A DNA stretch of 64,000 nucleotides from Shewanella mesophila (GCF_019457515.1 NZ_CP080421.1:3782001-3846000), one strand, 5' to 3'; counted from the stretch's first letter, positions 7,408 to 20,205 are shown. Program-made: numbers and translations. The notes: a model not told the origin generated them from the sequence alone.

Positions 7408-8574
7408 CTAGAACACTTCATTCACGTTGAGGTAAAAGTTGGTTTCATTTTCACCCACACCGATATCGAGGCGTAAGTTAATATTGTCTTTGATCTTAAA
7501 GCGAAAACCAGCGCCATAAGAGGTCATCAGCTCGTCGTTGAGCTCGCTCACCTTGTCGGCCACACTGCCAACACCGCCCCAGAACACCATGCCATAGCGC
7601 TGGAAGATAGGCAGACGATATTCAACCTGCCCCATCATCATCTGCTCATCACGATAGCGGCCCTTAATATAGCCACGCATCGCACTTGAGCCACCCAAGT
7701 CTGGCAGCATATTCCATGGCACATCGCCACTGGTGAAATGTCCCTGCACTTGCCAGGCTATCAGACCTGGCGCAGAACTCAGCAGTGATGTCGAGCTCAG
7801 ATCGATATAATTGGCCAGCTCAAGGTTATAAGTCGAGAACGTCGAATATTCGCTGTTTTGATAGAGTCCTGCATCAATCTGAAACAACCAGCCTTTAGTA
7901 GCATTGAGTCGATAATCGCGAGAGTCATAGATACTGGTTAGCACTAGGCCTGAACTAAAATTGTCTGGCAAAATAGCATTAGATGGCACAGGCAGATCGG
8001 TATCGACCAAGGCCAACTTATCGGCACTAGCGTAGGTAAAATCAGCCCCTACACCTAAAAAGTAGTTATCGGCAACTTCTGTCATCCAGCGAGGTTTGAA
8101 GCTGTACAGCTGCTCATCGAACTCATGGTGATTACTATCGATATTACCCTGCTCAACTCCTTGTCCGTAATACACTGACGCTTCGTTGTGTAACTCTAGA
8201 CCGAGCAATAAGCGCTGCTTACCGCCGTTGAAGAAAGTCATGTTTTCCACTTCAACGCCATAAGAGTTGTTCATTGATACAAACGAATTTAACACCAAAG
8301 ACGATGGCTGATCATCACTCGCAGCGCCGTCGGTTTTGTATAGCCCGACCATCAACAGGCCGATGCCAAACTTCTTCTCAGGCGTGTAATAGGCCGTTGG
8401 CAGGTAACTCATATCGATAGCTTTGCTTTCATCAAACTCACCGTCGGCACCAAAGACATCAAGGATCTCGTCGACCCAAGTTGGCTCCATATCTTTTGGG
8501 GTTTCAATCAAGGAATCAACGGCGACAGCCTGATGGGATAAGGCTAGCAGGGATAAGCATAAAATCCGTTTCAT
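7408..8574 (-). CDS. Outer-membrane beta-barrel of the Omp85/BamA-like surface-antigen group
   Basis: 388 residues from ATG 8574. An in-frame start 141 bases upstream would place a membrane helix before the real signal peptide, so 8574 is preferred. The signal peptide is MKRILCLSLLALSHQAVAVD. The rest is a series of amphipathic strands. Typical D15/BamA barrel features are visible near the C-terminus: LGGSSAMRGYIKGRYRD (the conserved RG loop), QVEYRLPI, GAGFRFKIKDNINLRLDIG, and a terminal aromatic FYLNVNEVF. No POTRA domains are evident before the barrel, so this is a short family member and not BamA or TamA itself. First gene of an operon with the DUF3108 gene. Confidence 0.78.
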   Translation of the reverse strand: MKRILCLSLLALSHQAVAVDSLIETPKDMEPTWVDEILDVFGADGEFDESKAIDMSYLPTAYYTPEKKFGIGLLMVGLYKTDGAASDDQPSSLVLNSFVSMNNSYGVEVENMTFFNGGKQRLLLGLELHNEASVYYGQGVEQGNIDSNHHEFDEQLYSFKPRWMTEVADNYFLGVGADFTYASADKLALVDTDLPVPSNAILPDNFSSGLVLTSIYDSRDYRLNATKGWLFQIDAGLYQNSEYSTFSTYNLELANYIDLSSTSLLSSAPGLIAWQVQGHFTSGDVPWNMLPDLGGSSAMRGYIKGRYRDEQMMMGQVEYRLPIFQRYGMVFWGGVGSVADKVSELNDELMTSYGAGFRFKIKDNINLRLDIGVGENETNFYLNVNEVF

Positions 8575-8785
8575 AGACGCTCTAATCACAGTAATGAAAA
8601 AATAGTATGTAGGCAGGCAAGAGACAAATAAAAATACCACTAGGCAAGGCACTACAATAAGGGGGCGCATTTTAACACCCCAGCGCTTTTCAACAACGAC
8701 TTTTTCGATTAACAATTATTCAAGTAAGCTCGTCTAACCGTTAACAGCTAAGGTGAGCGCAACAGAGAAGTGAACCAACTGCATC

Positions 8786-8817
8786 ACAATAAAAAGCCCC
8801 ACCGTTGTCGGCAGGGC
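8786..8817 (-). terminator. Intrinsic terminator
   Basis: On the minus strand a 9-base-pair GC-rich stem (arms 8796-8804 and 8809-8817, two G-U pairs) with a 4-base loop is followed by TTTTTATT. It lies 50 bases after the stop of the minus-strand gene at 8866. Confidence 0.7.
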
Positions 8818-8865
8818 AATCTCAATCATTCAACAACAATGTGGGCAGCTTAGCTTCAGCAGGCA

Positions 8866-9270
8866 TTATCGTACCCAGCGCATCAACTGATTGGCGTCTT
8901 GCACAGCAAGCTGACGCTTAACCAGCTTGCCCGAACCGTCGAACAACAGCAGTTCAGCGGCTCCTGCACGGTACTTAGCGATCATGTTATCGCCCTCGGG
9001 CGTGCCGACTCTGGCGAGTAAAAACAGTACCTTGTCGCCTAAGTGACCTCGCGCTTCGTTCATCTGCTCGGTCTGAGTTCCGCTGATGGTCAGGTTGGGA
9101 TCATACACAAAGACCACCACTGGCTTACCTTGACCTATCTCCTCATGGGTCGCCTTAAAGCCCTTGGGCATCATCATGATCAGCAGCGCGATCAGCCCCA
9201 CCACTGCCAGACTCACCCCGATCGCTATCCAAGGTCCCCGCTTAGTCCCGTTCAAATCTTGCTCTCCCAT
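8866..9270 (-). CDS. Membrane-anchored protein with thioredoxin-like layout, unknown function
   Basis: 134 residues from ATG 9270, chosen because AAGAGG precedes it. A GTG start 30 bases upstream is possible but has poorer spacing. One membrane helix (about 14-36, IAIGVSLAVVGLIALLIMMM) anchors a periplasmic domain. That domain runs VVVFVYDPNLTISGTQTEQMNEA, a strand-helix pair, then KVLFLLARVGTPEGDNMIAKY and ELLLFDGSGKLVKRQL. The order of strands and helices suggests a thioredoxin-like fold without the CxxC active site. No family name recognised. It is monocistronic, with a terminator behind it. Confidence 0.65.
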   Translation of the reverse strand: MGEQDLNGTKRGPWIAIGVSLAVVGLIALLIMMMPKGFKATHEEIGQGKPVVVFVYDPNLTISGTQTEQMNEARGHLGDKVLFLLARVGTPEGDNMIAKYRAGAAELLLFDGSGKLVKRQLAVQDANQLMRWVR

Positions 9271-9510
9271 GATGCTCAACCTCTTGTAACCATTCAACAC
9301 AAAACCGTCACCATGTTACCCAAGCAATCTGAGGCAAAGATTAAAAACGGCTAGCTTGAACACGACTAGAAAGAAAAACATCCGTCCGCTGAAAATGATG
9401 CGCCCAGCAAGGGCTGCCAATAACGCTACGTCTATGGTGGCGAGGACAACAGAGTGACCAATGCAATAGCCATGCGTCGATCAATTTTGTAACCCTCCTC
9501 ACATAAAATG

Positions 9511-9537
9511 CAAATGTCAATGACTCTCATTCGTAAT
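9511..9537 (+). promoter_or_regulatory. Candidate Fur box upstream of the siderophore receptor
   Basis: The core AATGACTCTCATT (9519-9531) is a palindrome with 5-base arms AATGA and TCATT, matching the core of the Fur consensus apart from the three central bases. Flanking AATG and AAT elements extend the match. Its place 109 bases ahead of a TonB-dependent receptor start fits iron repression. Confidence 0.6.
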
Positions 9538-9639
9538 TCAGATATCATACCAACCTTAAAAATAACTTAATTTAGATACGTGTTGAGTATTCGTGCTTAT
9601 TCAATCTATGTGTCATTCAACATTAAAAGGGAACTCCTT

Positions 9640-11763
9640 GTGGTAACAGCTCGTGTATTTAGTCAAACACTACTCGCTTCCTCTATATCACTGCTACTCA
9701 CTGCGAGTGTCAGCGCGCAGGAAGTCGATCAAGAAATAGAGAGAATCCTTGTTGTTCAGCACAAACAAGCTTACAGGGGGGATGTTCCATTAAAACAAAC
9801 ACCTCAGGCCGTGAGTATCGTGTCAAGCGAGTTGCTAAATGATGCAGGGATCACGCGTTTTCAAGACGCATTAGATTTTACCAGTGGCGTAGTGCGCCAG
9901 AACAACTTTGGCGGCATGTGGGATAGTTTCGCGATTCGTGGCTTTGCAGGCGATGAAAACCTACCTTCTGGTTATATCGTCAATGGCTTTAGCGCCGGAC
10001 GAGGATTTAGTGGCCGCAGAGGTACCGCCAATATTGAGAGTATTGAAGTCCTAAAAGGACCGGGCTCTGCCCTATATGGCCGAAGTGAGCCTGGCGGAAC
10101 AATCAATATCATCACCAAGAAGCCGCAATTTTATCAAAATGGCTATCTACAGATCTCGGCAGGCAACTATGACACTTACCGCGTAGAGGGCGACTATACC
10201 AATGCGCTAACCGAAGATGCCGCCTTTAGAATTAACGGCTCTTATGAAGATGCCGGCAGTTTCCGAGACACGGTTAACACTCAGTCGTTAAATCTATCGC
10301 CGTCATTCCTTTACCAATTAAATGATGACACCAACCTTAGCTATGAGCTTGAAGTATTGGATCAACAGTCGCCCTTTGATCGCGGCGTCGTCGTACTCAA
10401 CAATGACTTTAATACCGTACCCGCTTCACGATTTTTAGGTGAGCCAGGTGACGGCAATATGGACATTAAAGCACTGGGGCATCAACTGGTGTTACAACAT
10501 CAGCTGACCGATGACTGGCATATGCAGGCAGGCTTAAGCTACCGAGAGTCATCGTTTGAAGGCTTTGGCACCGAAGTCGATTTATCTCCAGGTCGTCAGC
10601 TGCTGTATGTCGATGGTGAAACGGTTACTCGACTACTTGTAGATAGAGACTTTGACGCCACCGATTTATCTGGTCGCCTCGAATTCAGCGGTCAGGTCAA
10701 TACCGGGGCATTAAAGCATCACGTTCTAGTTGGGATCGATGCCTATGATTATCAATTAGATAAAGTACAAAACCGCTGGCGTACGCAATTTGGATCACAT
10801 GATACCACCTACTCGATTAATCTATTCAATCCTGAATATGGCCAAAGCGTCGACGACCTATCGCCACTGCGAAATGAAACCGACAAGCAACAGTCTATCG
10901 GGGCTTATGTCCAAGATCAGATCGACATCAATGAACACTGGCAGGCGCTGTTTGGTATTCGGATAGATAGGTTCTCTCAGGATGTGACCAATAATCTAAC
11001 CGGAAGTGTGACCGAGCAAGATCAAACGGCTACCAGCCCAAGATTTGGCTTAGTGTATAACTTCAATGACGATTGGACTGTCTATTCGAGTTATGCCGAA
11101 GGGTTTAGGCCTAACTCAGGTATTAGCTATGACAATAAAGCCTTCGATCCCGAACAGAGCAAATCATACGAAGTCGGCATGAAGTGGTCGCTATTTAATG
11201 GTGACTTCAATGGTACTTTGGCGCTTTATAAAGCCGAAAAGAGCAATGTGTTGTCGGCGGACATGGTGCATATCGGTTTCTCAGCCCCACTAGGTGCTGC
11301 CGAGAGTAAAGGCTTAGAACTTGATTTAAACGCAAATATTACCAATGATACCCGCTTATCGCTAGCCTACGCTTACACAGATGCCTATACCAAAAATGAG
11401 GTGGTAAACAGCGATTGGGGCGTTGCTATCGCAGCAGGAAGTCCACTCATTAACGTTGCCAAAAACACAGCTAACGTCACCTTAGAACATAACTTGTCAA
11501 TATCTCAACACGACACCTTAATCGGTATTAGCGCCAACTACGTCGGCGACAGATTAGGTGAAACGATAGATCCAAACTATATACTGCCTTCATATACGGT
11601 AGTTAGGCTGTTCACTGATATTGAACTTGCCGACGATCTGTCTTTAAAACTCAATATCGACAACTTGTTCGATGAAGAGTATTACGCCAGCTCTTACTCC
11701 GCATTATGGACCATGCCCGGCGCACCCAGGACCTATAAAGCCAGTTTAAAGTATCGTTTTTAA
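9640..11763 (+). CDS. TonB-dependent siderophore receptor
   Basis: 707 residues from the GTG at 9640, chosen because AAGGGA precedes it and translation gives a good signal peptide ending VSAQ. A start 60 bases upstream would add 20 residues before the signal. A plug domain follows: QTPQAVSIVSSELLNDAGI, IRGF, and IESIEVLKGPGSALYGRSEPGG with IINIITKKP-like strands. A 22-strand barrel ends NLFDEEYYASSY and the terminal aromatic KASLKYRF. This is the siderophore (FhuA/FhuE/FpvA-like) group, importing a ferric siderophore with TonB-ExbBD energy. The ligand cannot be read from sequence. A Fur-like box lies upstream and a strong terminator downstream, so it is monocistronic and probably iron-repressed. 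Confidence 0.92.
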   Translation: MVTARVFSQTLLASSISLLLTASVSAQEVDQEIERILVVQHKQAYRGDVPLKQTPQAVSIVSSELLNDAGITRFQDALDFTSGVVRQNNFGGMWDSFAIRGFAGDENLPSGYIVNGFSAGRGFSGRRGTANIESIEVLKGPGSALYGRSEPGGTINIITKKPQFYQNGYLQISAGNYDTYRVEGDYTNALTEDAAFRINGSYEDAGSFRDTVNTQSLNLSPSFLYQLNDDTNLSYELEVLDQQSPFDRGVVVLNNDFNTVPASRFLGEPGDGNMDIKALGHQLVLQHQLTDDWHMQAGLSYRESSFEGFGTEVDLSPGRQLLYVDGETVTRLLVDRDFDATDLSGRLEFSGQVNTGALKHHVLVGIDAYDYQLDKVQNRWRTQFGSHDTTYSINLFNPEYGQSVDDLSPLRNETDKQQSIGAYVQDQIDINEHWQALFGIRIDRFSQDVTNNLTGSVTEQDQTATSPRFGLVYNFNDDWTVYSSYAEGFRPNSGISYDNKAFDPEQSKSYEVGMKWSLFNGDFNGTLALYKAEKSNVLSADMVHIGFSAPLGAAESKGLELDLNANITNDTRLSLAYAYTDAYTKNEVVNSDWGVAIAAGSPLINVAKNTANVTLEHNLSISQHDTLIGISANYVGDRLGETIDPNYILPSYTVVRLFTDIELADDLSLKLNIDNLFDEEYYASSYSALWTMPGAPRTYKASLKYRF

Positions 11764-11788
11764 CTCAAGCTTAGCGGTTCATCATGAC

Positions 11789-11820
11789 AACCAAACCCAG
11801 CATTCGCTGGGTTTGGTTTT
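11789..11820 (+). terminator. Intrinsic terminator of the siderophore receptor gene
   Basis: A perfect 13-base-pair stem (11789-11801 with 11806-11818) and 4-base loop are followed by a T-tract, 26 bases after the receptor stop. Confidence 0.88.
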
Positions 11821-11867
11821 CTAAAGGCTACATTACCAGCGAAAATAAGTGCATCTTACGCAACACC

Positions 11868-11940
11868 AAAGTGTAACTTCGTACACCTTTGTTTAAATCT
11901 AGCGACTAAACCCAATAAAAGTGCCACTTGTTACACTTTT
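11868..11940. repeat. Pair of 23-base palindromic direct repeats
   Basis: Two copies lie at 11868-11890 and 11918-11940, exactly 50 bases apart, and agree at 18 of 23 positions. Each is itself an imperfect palindrome built from AAAGTG and TACAC(C/T)TTT. They look like paired protein-binding sites, but the nearest gene reading away from them is unclear. Confidence 0.5.
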
Positions 11941-12005
11941 AAAACTACACCACTCCAGCAAAGTGGGGCTAAATCTTTTAGAGATGAGCTAACTTCAATC
12001 ATTAC

Positions 12006-12247
12006 CTATTTTTTGGGTTTATCTCTTGCTCCAGCTAAGTGCCCAAAAAATTCACTAAGGCCGTTTTGCTTTCTAATGCGTTCCGCCCAAAAGCCACCAA
12101 TGATAAAACCTACACCTCCCCAAGCAATAATGGTGAGCGAGTTAAGTTGACCAGACTGTAAACCCCAGAGAAAAGGCCTAAAAGCGTGGGGGATGCCGCA
12201 ACAGCCAACCACTGTAACGAGTAAACCAATAGACTAACTAACCGCAT
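12006..12247 (-). pseudogene. Small membrane protein gene, apparently frameshifted
   Basis: A reading frame with a strong ribosome-binding site (AAGGAGAA) starts at ATG 12247 (MRLVSLLVYSLQWLAVAAS, then LLGLFSGVYSLVN) and stops at 12110. A second frame overlaps it, continuing with SLTIIAWGGVGFIIGGFWAE and a basic tail to 12006, but it has no ribosome-binding site of its own. Joined near 12140, the two give one coherent protein of about 80 residues with two membrane helices and a basic cytoplasmic tail. The simplest reading is a single-base indel in a small inner-membrane protein gene. Programmed frameshifting or sequence error are alternatives. Family not recognised. Confidence 0.5.
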
Positions 12248-12357
12248 AGGTTCTCCTTAACCTCTTATATTGAAACCAATAACAGAGTAAAGATTAAATT
12301 GCTTATTTGCGGCATATTATGTCTCAAGAGTTAGCTAGTCATAGCTGCGCACCTTAA

Positions 12358-12492
12358 GCAGGCCAAATCCATTGCACCCATAGGCGATCTTGTGATAAAG
12401 CCAAGTTTTACAACCGCAAATGTTCAGGCACCAAACTGGACGGCAACAATGATGGCATACCCAGTGAAAGGTATTCCCTGCAAAAGGCATAG
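12358..12492 (+). pseudogene. Remnant of an excalibur (calcium-binding) domain gene
   Basis: A 44-codon open stretch with no start codon reads IHCTHRRSCDKAKFYNRKC, followed by SGTKLDGNNDGIPSERY. This matches the C-terminal excalibur domain (SCxxAxFYxxxCPxTKxDGDxDGxPCE), a short cysteine-rich, Asp-rich extracellular calcium-binding module. The usual PCE reads PSE here, so one cysteine is lost. An in-frame stop at 12355 removes everything upstream, and the GGCCAA region before it looks frame-shifted. It is therefore a decayed fragment. The remainder of 12248-12609 holds only a hairpin with arms GTGGCCAA (12561-12568) and TTGGCCAC (12574-12581). Confidence 0.6.
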
Positions 12493-12609
12493 GGTGTAAT
12501 TAACAGTTAAAGGGTCTAAGGACTTTTTACTCAGCCCCTAATAATCACCTGGTTAAAGCGGTGGCCAAATGAGTTGGCCACTCAATGAATCTATTGCAGA
12601 GGAAGTGGG

Positions 12610-13788
12610 TTACGAAGGCTTGCAACACACACTGTATCTTAAGCTGGCTCTACGATGGAGTTCATAGACTTCACAACCTAACATAGGCTCAGTTCTGTTA
12701 AGCACTGCGCCAAAACGGTCAAAGTAGTCTTCATTAACTTGTTTTGCACTAATAAGTGGTACTTCAATACTGACATCGACACGACCTTTACGAACCAAGG
12801 CCGGATCAAGACTCTCAAAATGGTTTGTGGTCATGACAACCAGGCAATCATCGAGAGGAATAACTCCGTCTAACGCGTTTAGCACGCCACCTAAGGTAAG
12901 TGGCGGGTTGTCTACATTACTTTCAGCCGCGCGTGATACCGTCGCCTTTACACAATCACAGTCCTCTATTAGCAACATAGACCCAGGCGGTACCTTTCTA
13001 ATAGCCTTATGAATAGTTGCATCATTTACAGTCGATAGATTCAATATGTATAGATCGCGACAGTACTCAACCGCTAGGGCTCTCGCGATACCAGTCTTAC
13101 CCGTACCCGTTTTTCCATGCAGCAGTATGGTTAACTTACTTACAACCGATTTTCCTCTGCTGGCGAAGTTATCAACTTCACCCATGAACTCTTGTTTAAA
13201 CCCTTCATCTAGCACTAATTCACTAAAACCCGATGATTTCAATGTGCCATAACGACACCATTCGGTTTCCTCGAAAATATTAACTTTTGGGTCTGTAGAG
13301 ATATCTCCACGAGTATCTTCCAAAACACTATGCAGTTTATCTTTTGCCCACCATGGTGCAGTTACAGTAATAGTATCGTACGCCATCGTGCTATCGACCT
13401 TAGATCGAGTCGCCAACATGAAACAACCATCATATTTAAACAGGTGCATACCGTAGCCAATAGACTTAACACTGACACGACCGTCGTAATTCACACTATA
13501 GTCATAGTACACAGCCTCAGAAATAGAGCGTGAAAAAAGCGGAATGGTAGTATTACTAATCAAAAAGGACAGTTTATTGAATACCTCTGTGCGCGCCTGA
13601 TGGCTATCGTCAATAGTCAGCCGCACAAACAGCAGGCTAGTTAGCCAACTTAACACCGTCGCGAAGATATCTTTTAGCATGTAGCCTACGAATCCAATTA
13701 AGGTTAATGCTAACACTCCAACAATCACGGCGGTCAACAAAGGATCACCATTGGTGAGCGCCTTTATTTGTAGTAATACCTCGTTCAT
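12610..13788 (-). CDS. BCS1-type AAA+ ATPase, membrane-anchored
   Basis: 392 residues. Two hydrophobic stretches at the N-terminus (about 16-38 and 41-57) give a membrane anchor. A domain of about 150 residues follows, in the place of the BCS1-specific domain. The AAA core then has Walker A GKTGTGKT (225-232), Walker B MLLIED (271-276), LGGVLNALDGVIPLDD, sensor-1 MTTNHFESLDPALV, and arginine fingers in RKGRVDV (R333, R336). The string LNALDG to GRVDV is diagnostic of the BCS1 branch, which in mitochondria translocates the folded Rieske protein. Bacterial homologues exist with unknown roles, some on mobile elements. Walker A has KT where BCS1 has PP. An AAAGG ribosome-binding site precedes the ATG. 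It lies in a gene-poor, decayed stretch, suggesting acquired DNA. Confidence 0.85.
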   Translation of the reverse strand: MNEVLLQIKALTNGDPLLTAVIVGVLALTLIGFVGYMLKDIFATVLSWLTSLLFVRLTIDDSHQARTEVFNKLSFLISNTTIPLFSRSISEAVYYDYSVNYDGRVSVKSIGYGMHLFKYDGCFMLATRSKVDSTMAYDTITVTAPWWAKDKLHSVLEDTRGDISTDPKVNIFEETEWCRYGTLKSSGFSELVLDEGFKQEFMGEVDNFASRGKSVVSKLTILLHGKTGTGKTGIARALAVEYCRDLYILNLSTVNDATIHKAIRKVPPGSMLLIEDCDCVKATVSRAAESNVDNPPLTLGGVLNALDGVIPLDDCLVVMTTNHFESLDPALVRKGRVDVSIEVPLISAKQVNEDYFDRFGAVLNRTEPMLGCEVYELHRRASLRYSVCCKPS

Positions 13789-14484
13789 TTACGTACCTTT
13801 ACTATAAATGCCTAATGGACATAGTCCAGAATACTACCAACAGAGGCGAGGATACTACCAAGCAATCCTCAGTATGTGCGCTATAGCACGCGGTTAAAGC
13901 GACTTAAGAAAGACGCCTGACTAATCCCCCCACTTGTCATTAGTAAGGTCCAACAATCACCCTTAACGGTTCGAGCAAAAGTGGCGGAAGTGGCGAAAGT
14001 CTAGTCAGCGTCTGAGGGATCCCGACGAATTTAATCTCTGAAAGAGCAACCGATTAATTTACAGTAGCTTTTTTGTACTAAGGCTATGTATTATAAAACT
14101 GATTTTTATCAGACTGCTAGCTCTTACCTAACGAAAGGGCTAAAGCAGAGAATGGATACGATTGATAGATGATTATCAAGACCAAATCAGTGAAAAATGC
14201 GCTGATAAGCCCCTAGAAAAGTATGTACTAGACAGAGGGCTATTCTGACCTGTTAATTAATGTAATTGGAATAAAAATATGCCGCTATGCGTCAACTTGA
14301 GTCGCAATTAGTTAATTGAGGAAAAAACTTTGAGGAGCCAGGATAAAGGCACTGCCTAGTTGGAGACTTACCAAGGGCCTTGTTTTCAGGCAGATCAACG
14401 ACACTCGGTCAAAATCGGCGTTGAGTCACCAAAGAGTCACGGTCACGAAGAGAGGAATGGGATTGTAAACGAAATAAAATCAAA
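13789..14484. other. Gene-free stretch between the AAA ATPase and tRNA-Asp
   Basis: No open frame longer than about 45 codons with a start and ribosome-binding site. Short direct repeats are visible: two units of (G/A)AGTGGCG near 13980-13996, and GAGTCAC twice near 14424-14441. The longest open stretch (ending with RVTVTKRGMGL, stop near 14466, plus strand) lacks a start codon. It may be degraded mobile DNA next to a tRNA gene; nothing identifiable remains. Confidence 0.5.
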
Positions 14485-14513
14485 AAGCCCATGCTATTAG
14501 ATAGCATGGGCTT
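14475..14513 (-). terminator. Intrinsic terminator of the downstream rRNA operon
   Basis: On the minus strand a perfect 13-base-pair stem (arms 14485-14497 and 14501-14513) with a 3-base loop is followed by TTTTTGATTTT. It lies 10 bases after the 3' end of tRNA-Asp, closing the operon. Confidence 0.92.
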
Positions 14514-14522
14514 CATGAATGT

Positions 14523-14599
14523 TGGCGGAGCGGACGGGACTCGAACCCGCGACCCCCGGCGTGACAGGCCGGTATTCTAACCAACTGAACTACCGCTCC
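14523..14599 (-). tRNA. tRNA-Asp (anticodon GTC)
   Basis: A 77-base cloverleaf with acceptor stem GGAGCGG/CCGCTCC, anticodon GTC in the CCTGTCACG loop, a T-arm with GGTTCGAGTCC, discriminator G and an encoded CCA. It lies 36 bases behind the 5S gene and is the distal tRNA of this rRNA operon. Confidence 0.97.
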
Positions 14600-14634
14600 T
14601 TTAGTAAAACGCTTACGCGGGATACTAAATTAGG

Positions 14635-14753
14635 CGCCTGGAAATGACCTACTCTCACATGGGGAGACCCCACACTACCATCGGCGCGATTGCGTTTCAC
14701 TTCTGAGTTCGGGATGGGATCAGGTGGTGCCACAATGCTATGGTTTCCAGACA
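14635..14753 (-). rRNA. rrf: 5S ribosomal RNA (downstream operon)
   Basis: About 119 bases starting TGTCTGG and ending with the complementary CCAGGCG. The universal 5S core (CCGAACTCAGAAGTGAAACG and GCGCCGATGGTAGTGTGGGG) matches E. coli closely. It follows the 23S gene by about 120 bases. End positions are good to a few bases. Confidence 0.95.
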
Positions 14754-14876
14754 AATTTGGAAATTTAGAAAGCTGTTCCCGCCTAAGCAGGAAGTTTTAA
14801 AATTGAGTCACACTAAATCAAGTGGCTGTATTCTTTCGCTAAGTATTCACTTAGTTAGAAACCCTTTTGGGTTGTA

Positions 14877-17769
<2,893 letters not shown>

Positions 17770-18118
17770 ATACAACCCAAATGAGTTTCACAAGGAAACA
17801 AACTTTATCAAGCGGGTAAGCTTGATGTTGTATCGCAACTAATGGTGTTTACTTTCGCCAAAAGAATACTCATGAATCATCATCCTAATTAAAGGGAATG
17901 ATTCGGCACTTGATTTAAGTGTTTGAGAACTCAATTTTAATTTTCGCGTCAATGCTACAAATAATTACGTACAAGTACGTCATTATCCCTTTCACATTAA
18001 CACTATCAGCTTTCCAAATTTTTAAAGAACAAGCATCGCCGTTAAGACGTGCCACCTGCTCTAACAAGAACAAGTTATCTGTGTGAACACTCAACAAACA
18101 TTAAGTTAGTCGTATAGG
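17770..18118 (-). other. 16S-23S spacer without tRNA, with spacer boxA
   Basis: This 349-base spacer has no tRNA gene, unlike its counterpart in the other operon. On the minus strand it carries a boxA-like GTTCTTTAAAAA (about 18018-18030) for antitermination, and the CTGTGTGaACACTC processing motif near 18080. It is identical to the other operon's spacer from 17770 up to about 18028, then unrelated until about 18077. Confidence 0.75.
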
Positions 18119-19661
<1,543 letters not shown>

Positions 19662-19868
19662 AAGTTTTGTTGAAGCTTAAAGCTTCGGCTCAATGAATTC
19701 TGATTCCACATTAAAGACTCGGAAGAATCTCTAACATGTTGTACATATTGCTATGAACACTCATCTTACATTGAGTAAAATTTTTGATTGCTTTACATCC
19801 GAAGACAGAAAAGCAATTTCGAATAACTCAACACCTGTGAGTGTCCACACAGATTTCTTGTTTCATCT

Positions 19869-19880
19869 TGTTAAAGAGCG
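19869..19880 (-). promoter_or_regulatory. boxA antitermination site in the rRNA leader (downstream operon)
   Basis: The minus strand reads CGCTCTTTAACA, the standard rRNA boxA that recruits NusB/NusE. It is followed by a boxC-like CTGTGTGGACACTC. Between here and the 16S start lies leader RNA with no gene. Confidence 0.85.
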
Positions 19881-19950
19881 TGGCTAACATGACGATTTAA
19901 CGCGTTCATTTAGCCGCCGCTGACGCTAGGTCGTTGGCTTAGGGATGCGT

Positions 19951-19978
19951 ATTCTACACTTCCCGTTGTCGGCGTCAA
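19951..19978 (-). promoter_or_regulatory. rRNA P2 promoter (downstream operon)
   Basis: Minus strand -35 TTGACG (19973-19978) and -10 TAGAAT (19951-19956) with 16-base spacing, followed by a GC-rich discriminator. It lies about 70 bases before boxA, the expected place for P2. Confidence 0.8.
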
Positions 19979-20177
19979 GTGCTTATTTTAAGAAGTTTTC
20001 CAAGCGATGATTTGTTAACCACTAATGTAATTATCAATCAACACTGAAAGCCTACCGAAGCGCTTACCACCACATTCAAATCGCTTGCGATTTTGAATCC
20101 CTAACACCGCTGCAAGTCCCATACAATCTAGCTTGTCGCTAACTCGTTGGCCTGCTGTGCCGTGTCAGTGGATGCGC

Positions 20178-20205
20178 ATTATAGGGAGTTCTCGGATGGG
20201 CGCAA
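20178..20205 (-). promoter_or_regulatory. rRNA P1 promoter (downstream operon)
   Basis: Minus strand -35 TTGCGC (20200-20205) and perfect -10 TATAAT (20178-20183), 16-base spacing. A GCGC discriminator typical of stringent control follows, and an A/T-rich UP-element-like tract lies upstream. Confidence 0.85.

Noticed and set aside
12561-12581. Hairpin after the AAA ATPase as its terminator
   Set aside because: The 8-pair stem has no T-tract on the minus strand, so termination is not supported.
12827-13533. Plus-strand frames opposite the AAA ATPase
   Set aside because: They are shadows of the real gene, which has all AAA motifs in the minus-strand frame.
14332-14466. 43-codon frame ending RVTVTKRGMGL, possible integrase remnant
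   Set aside because: No start codon and no catalytic motif; similarity to any integrase could not be supported by eye.
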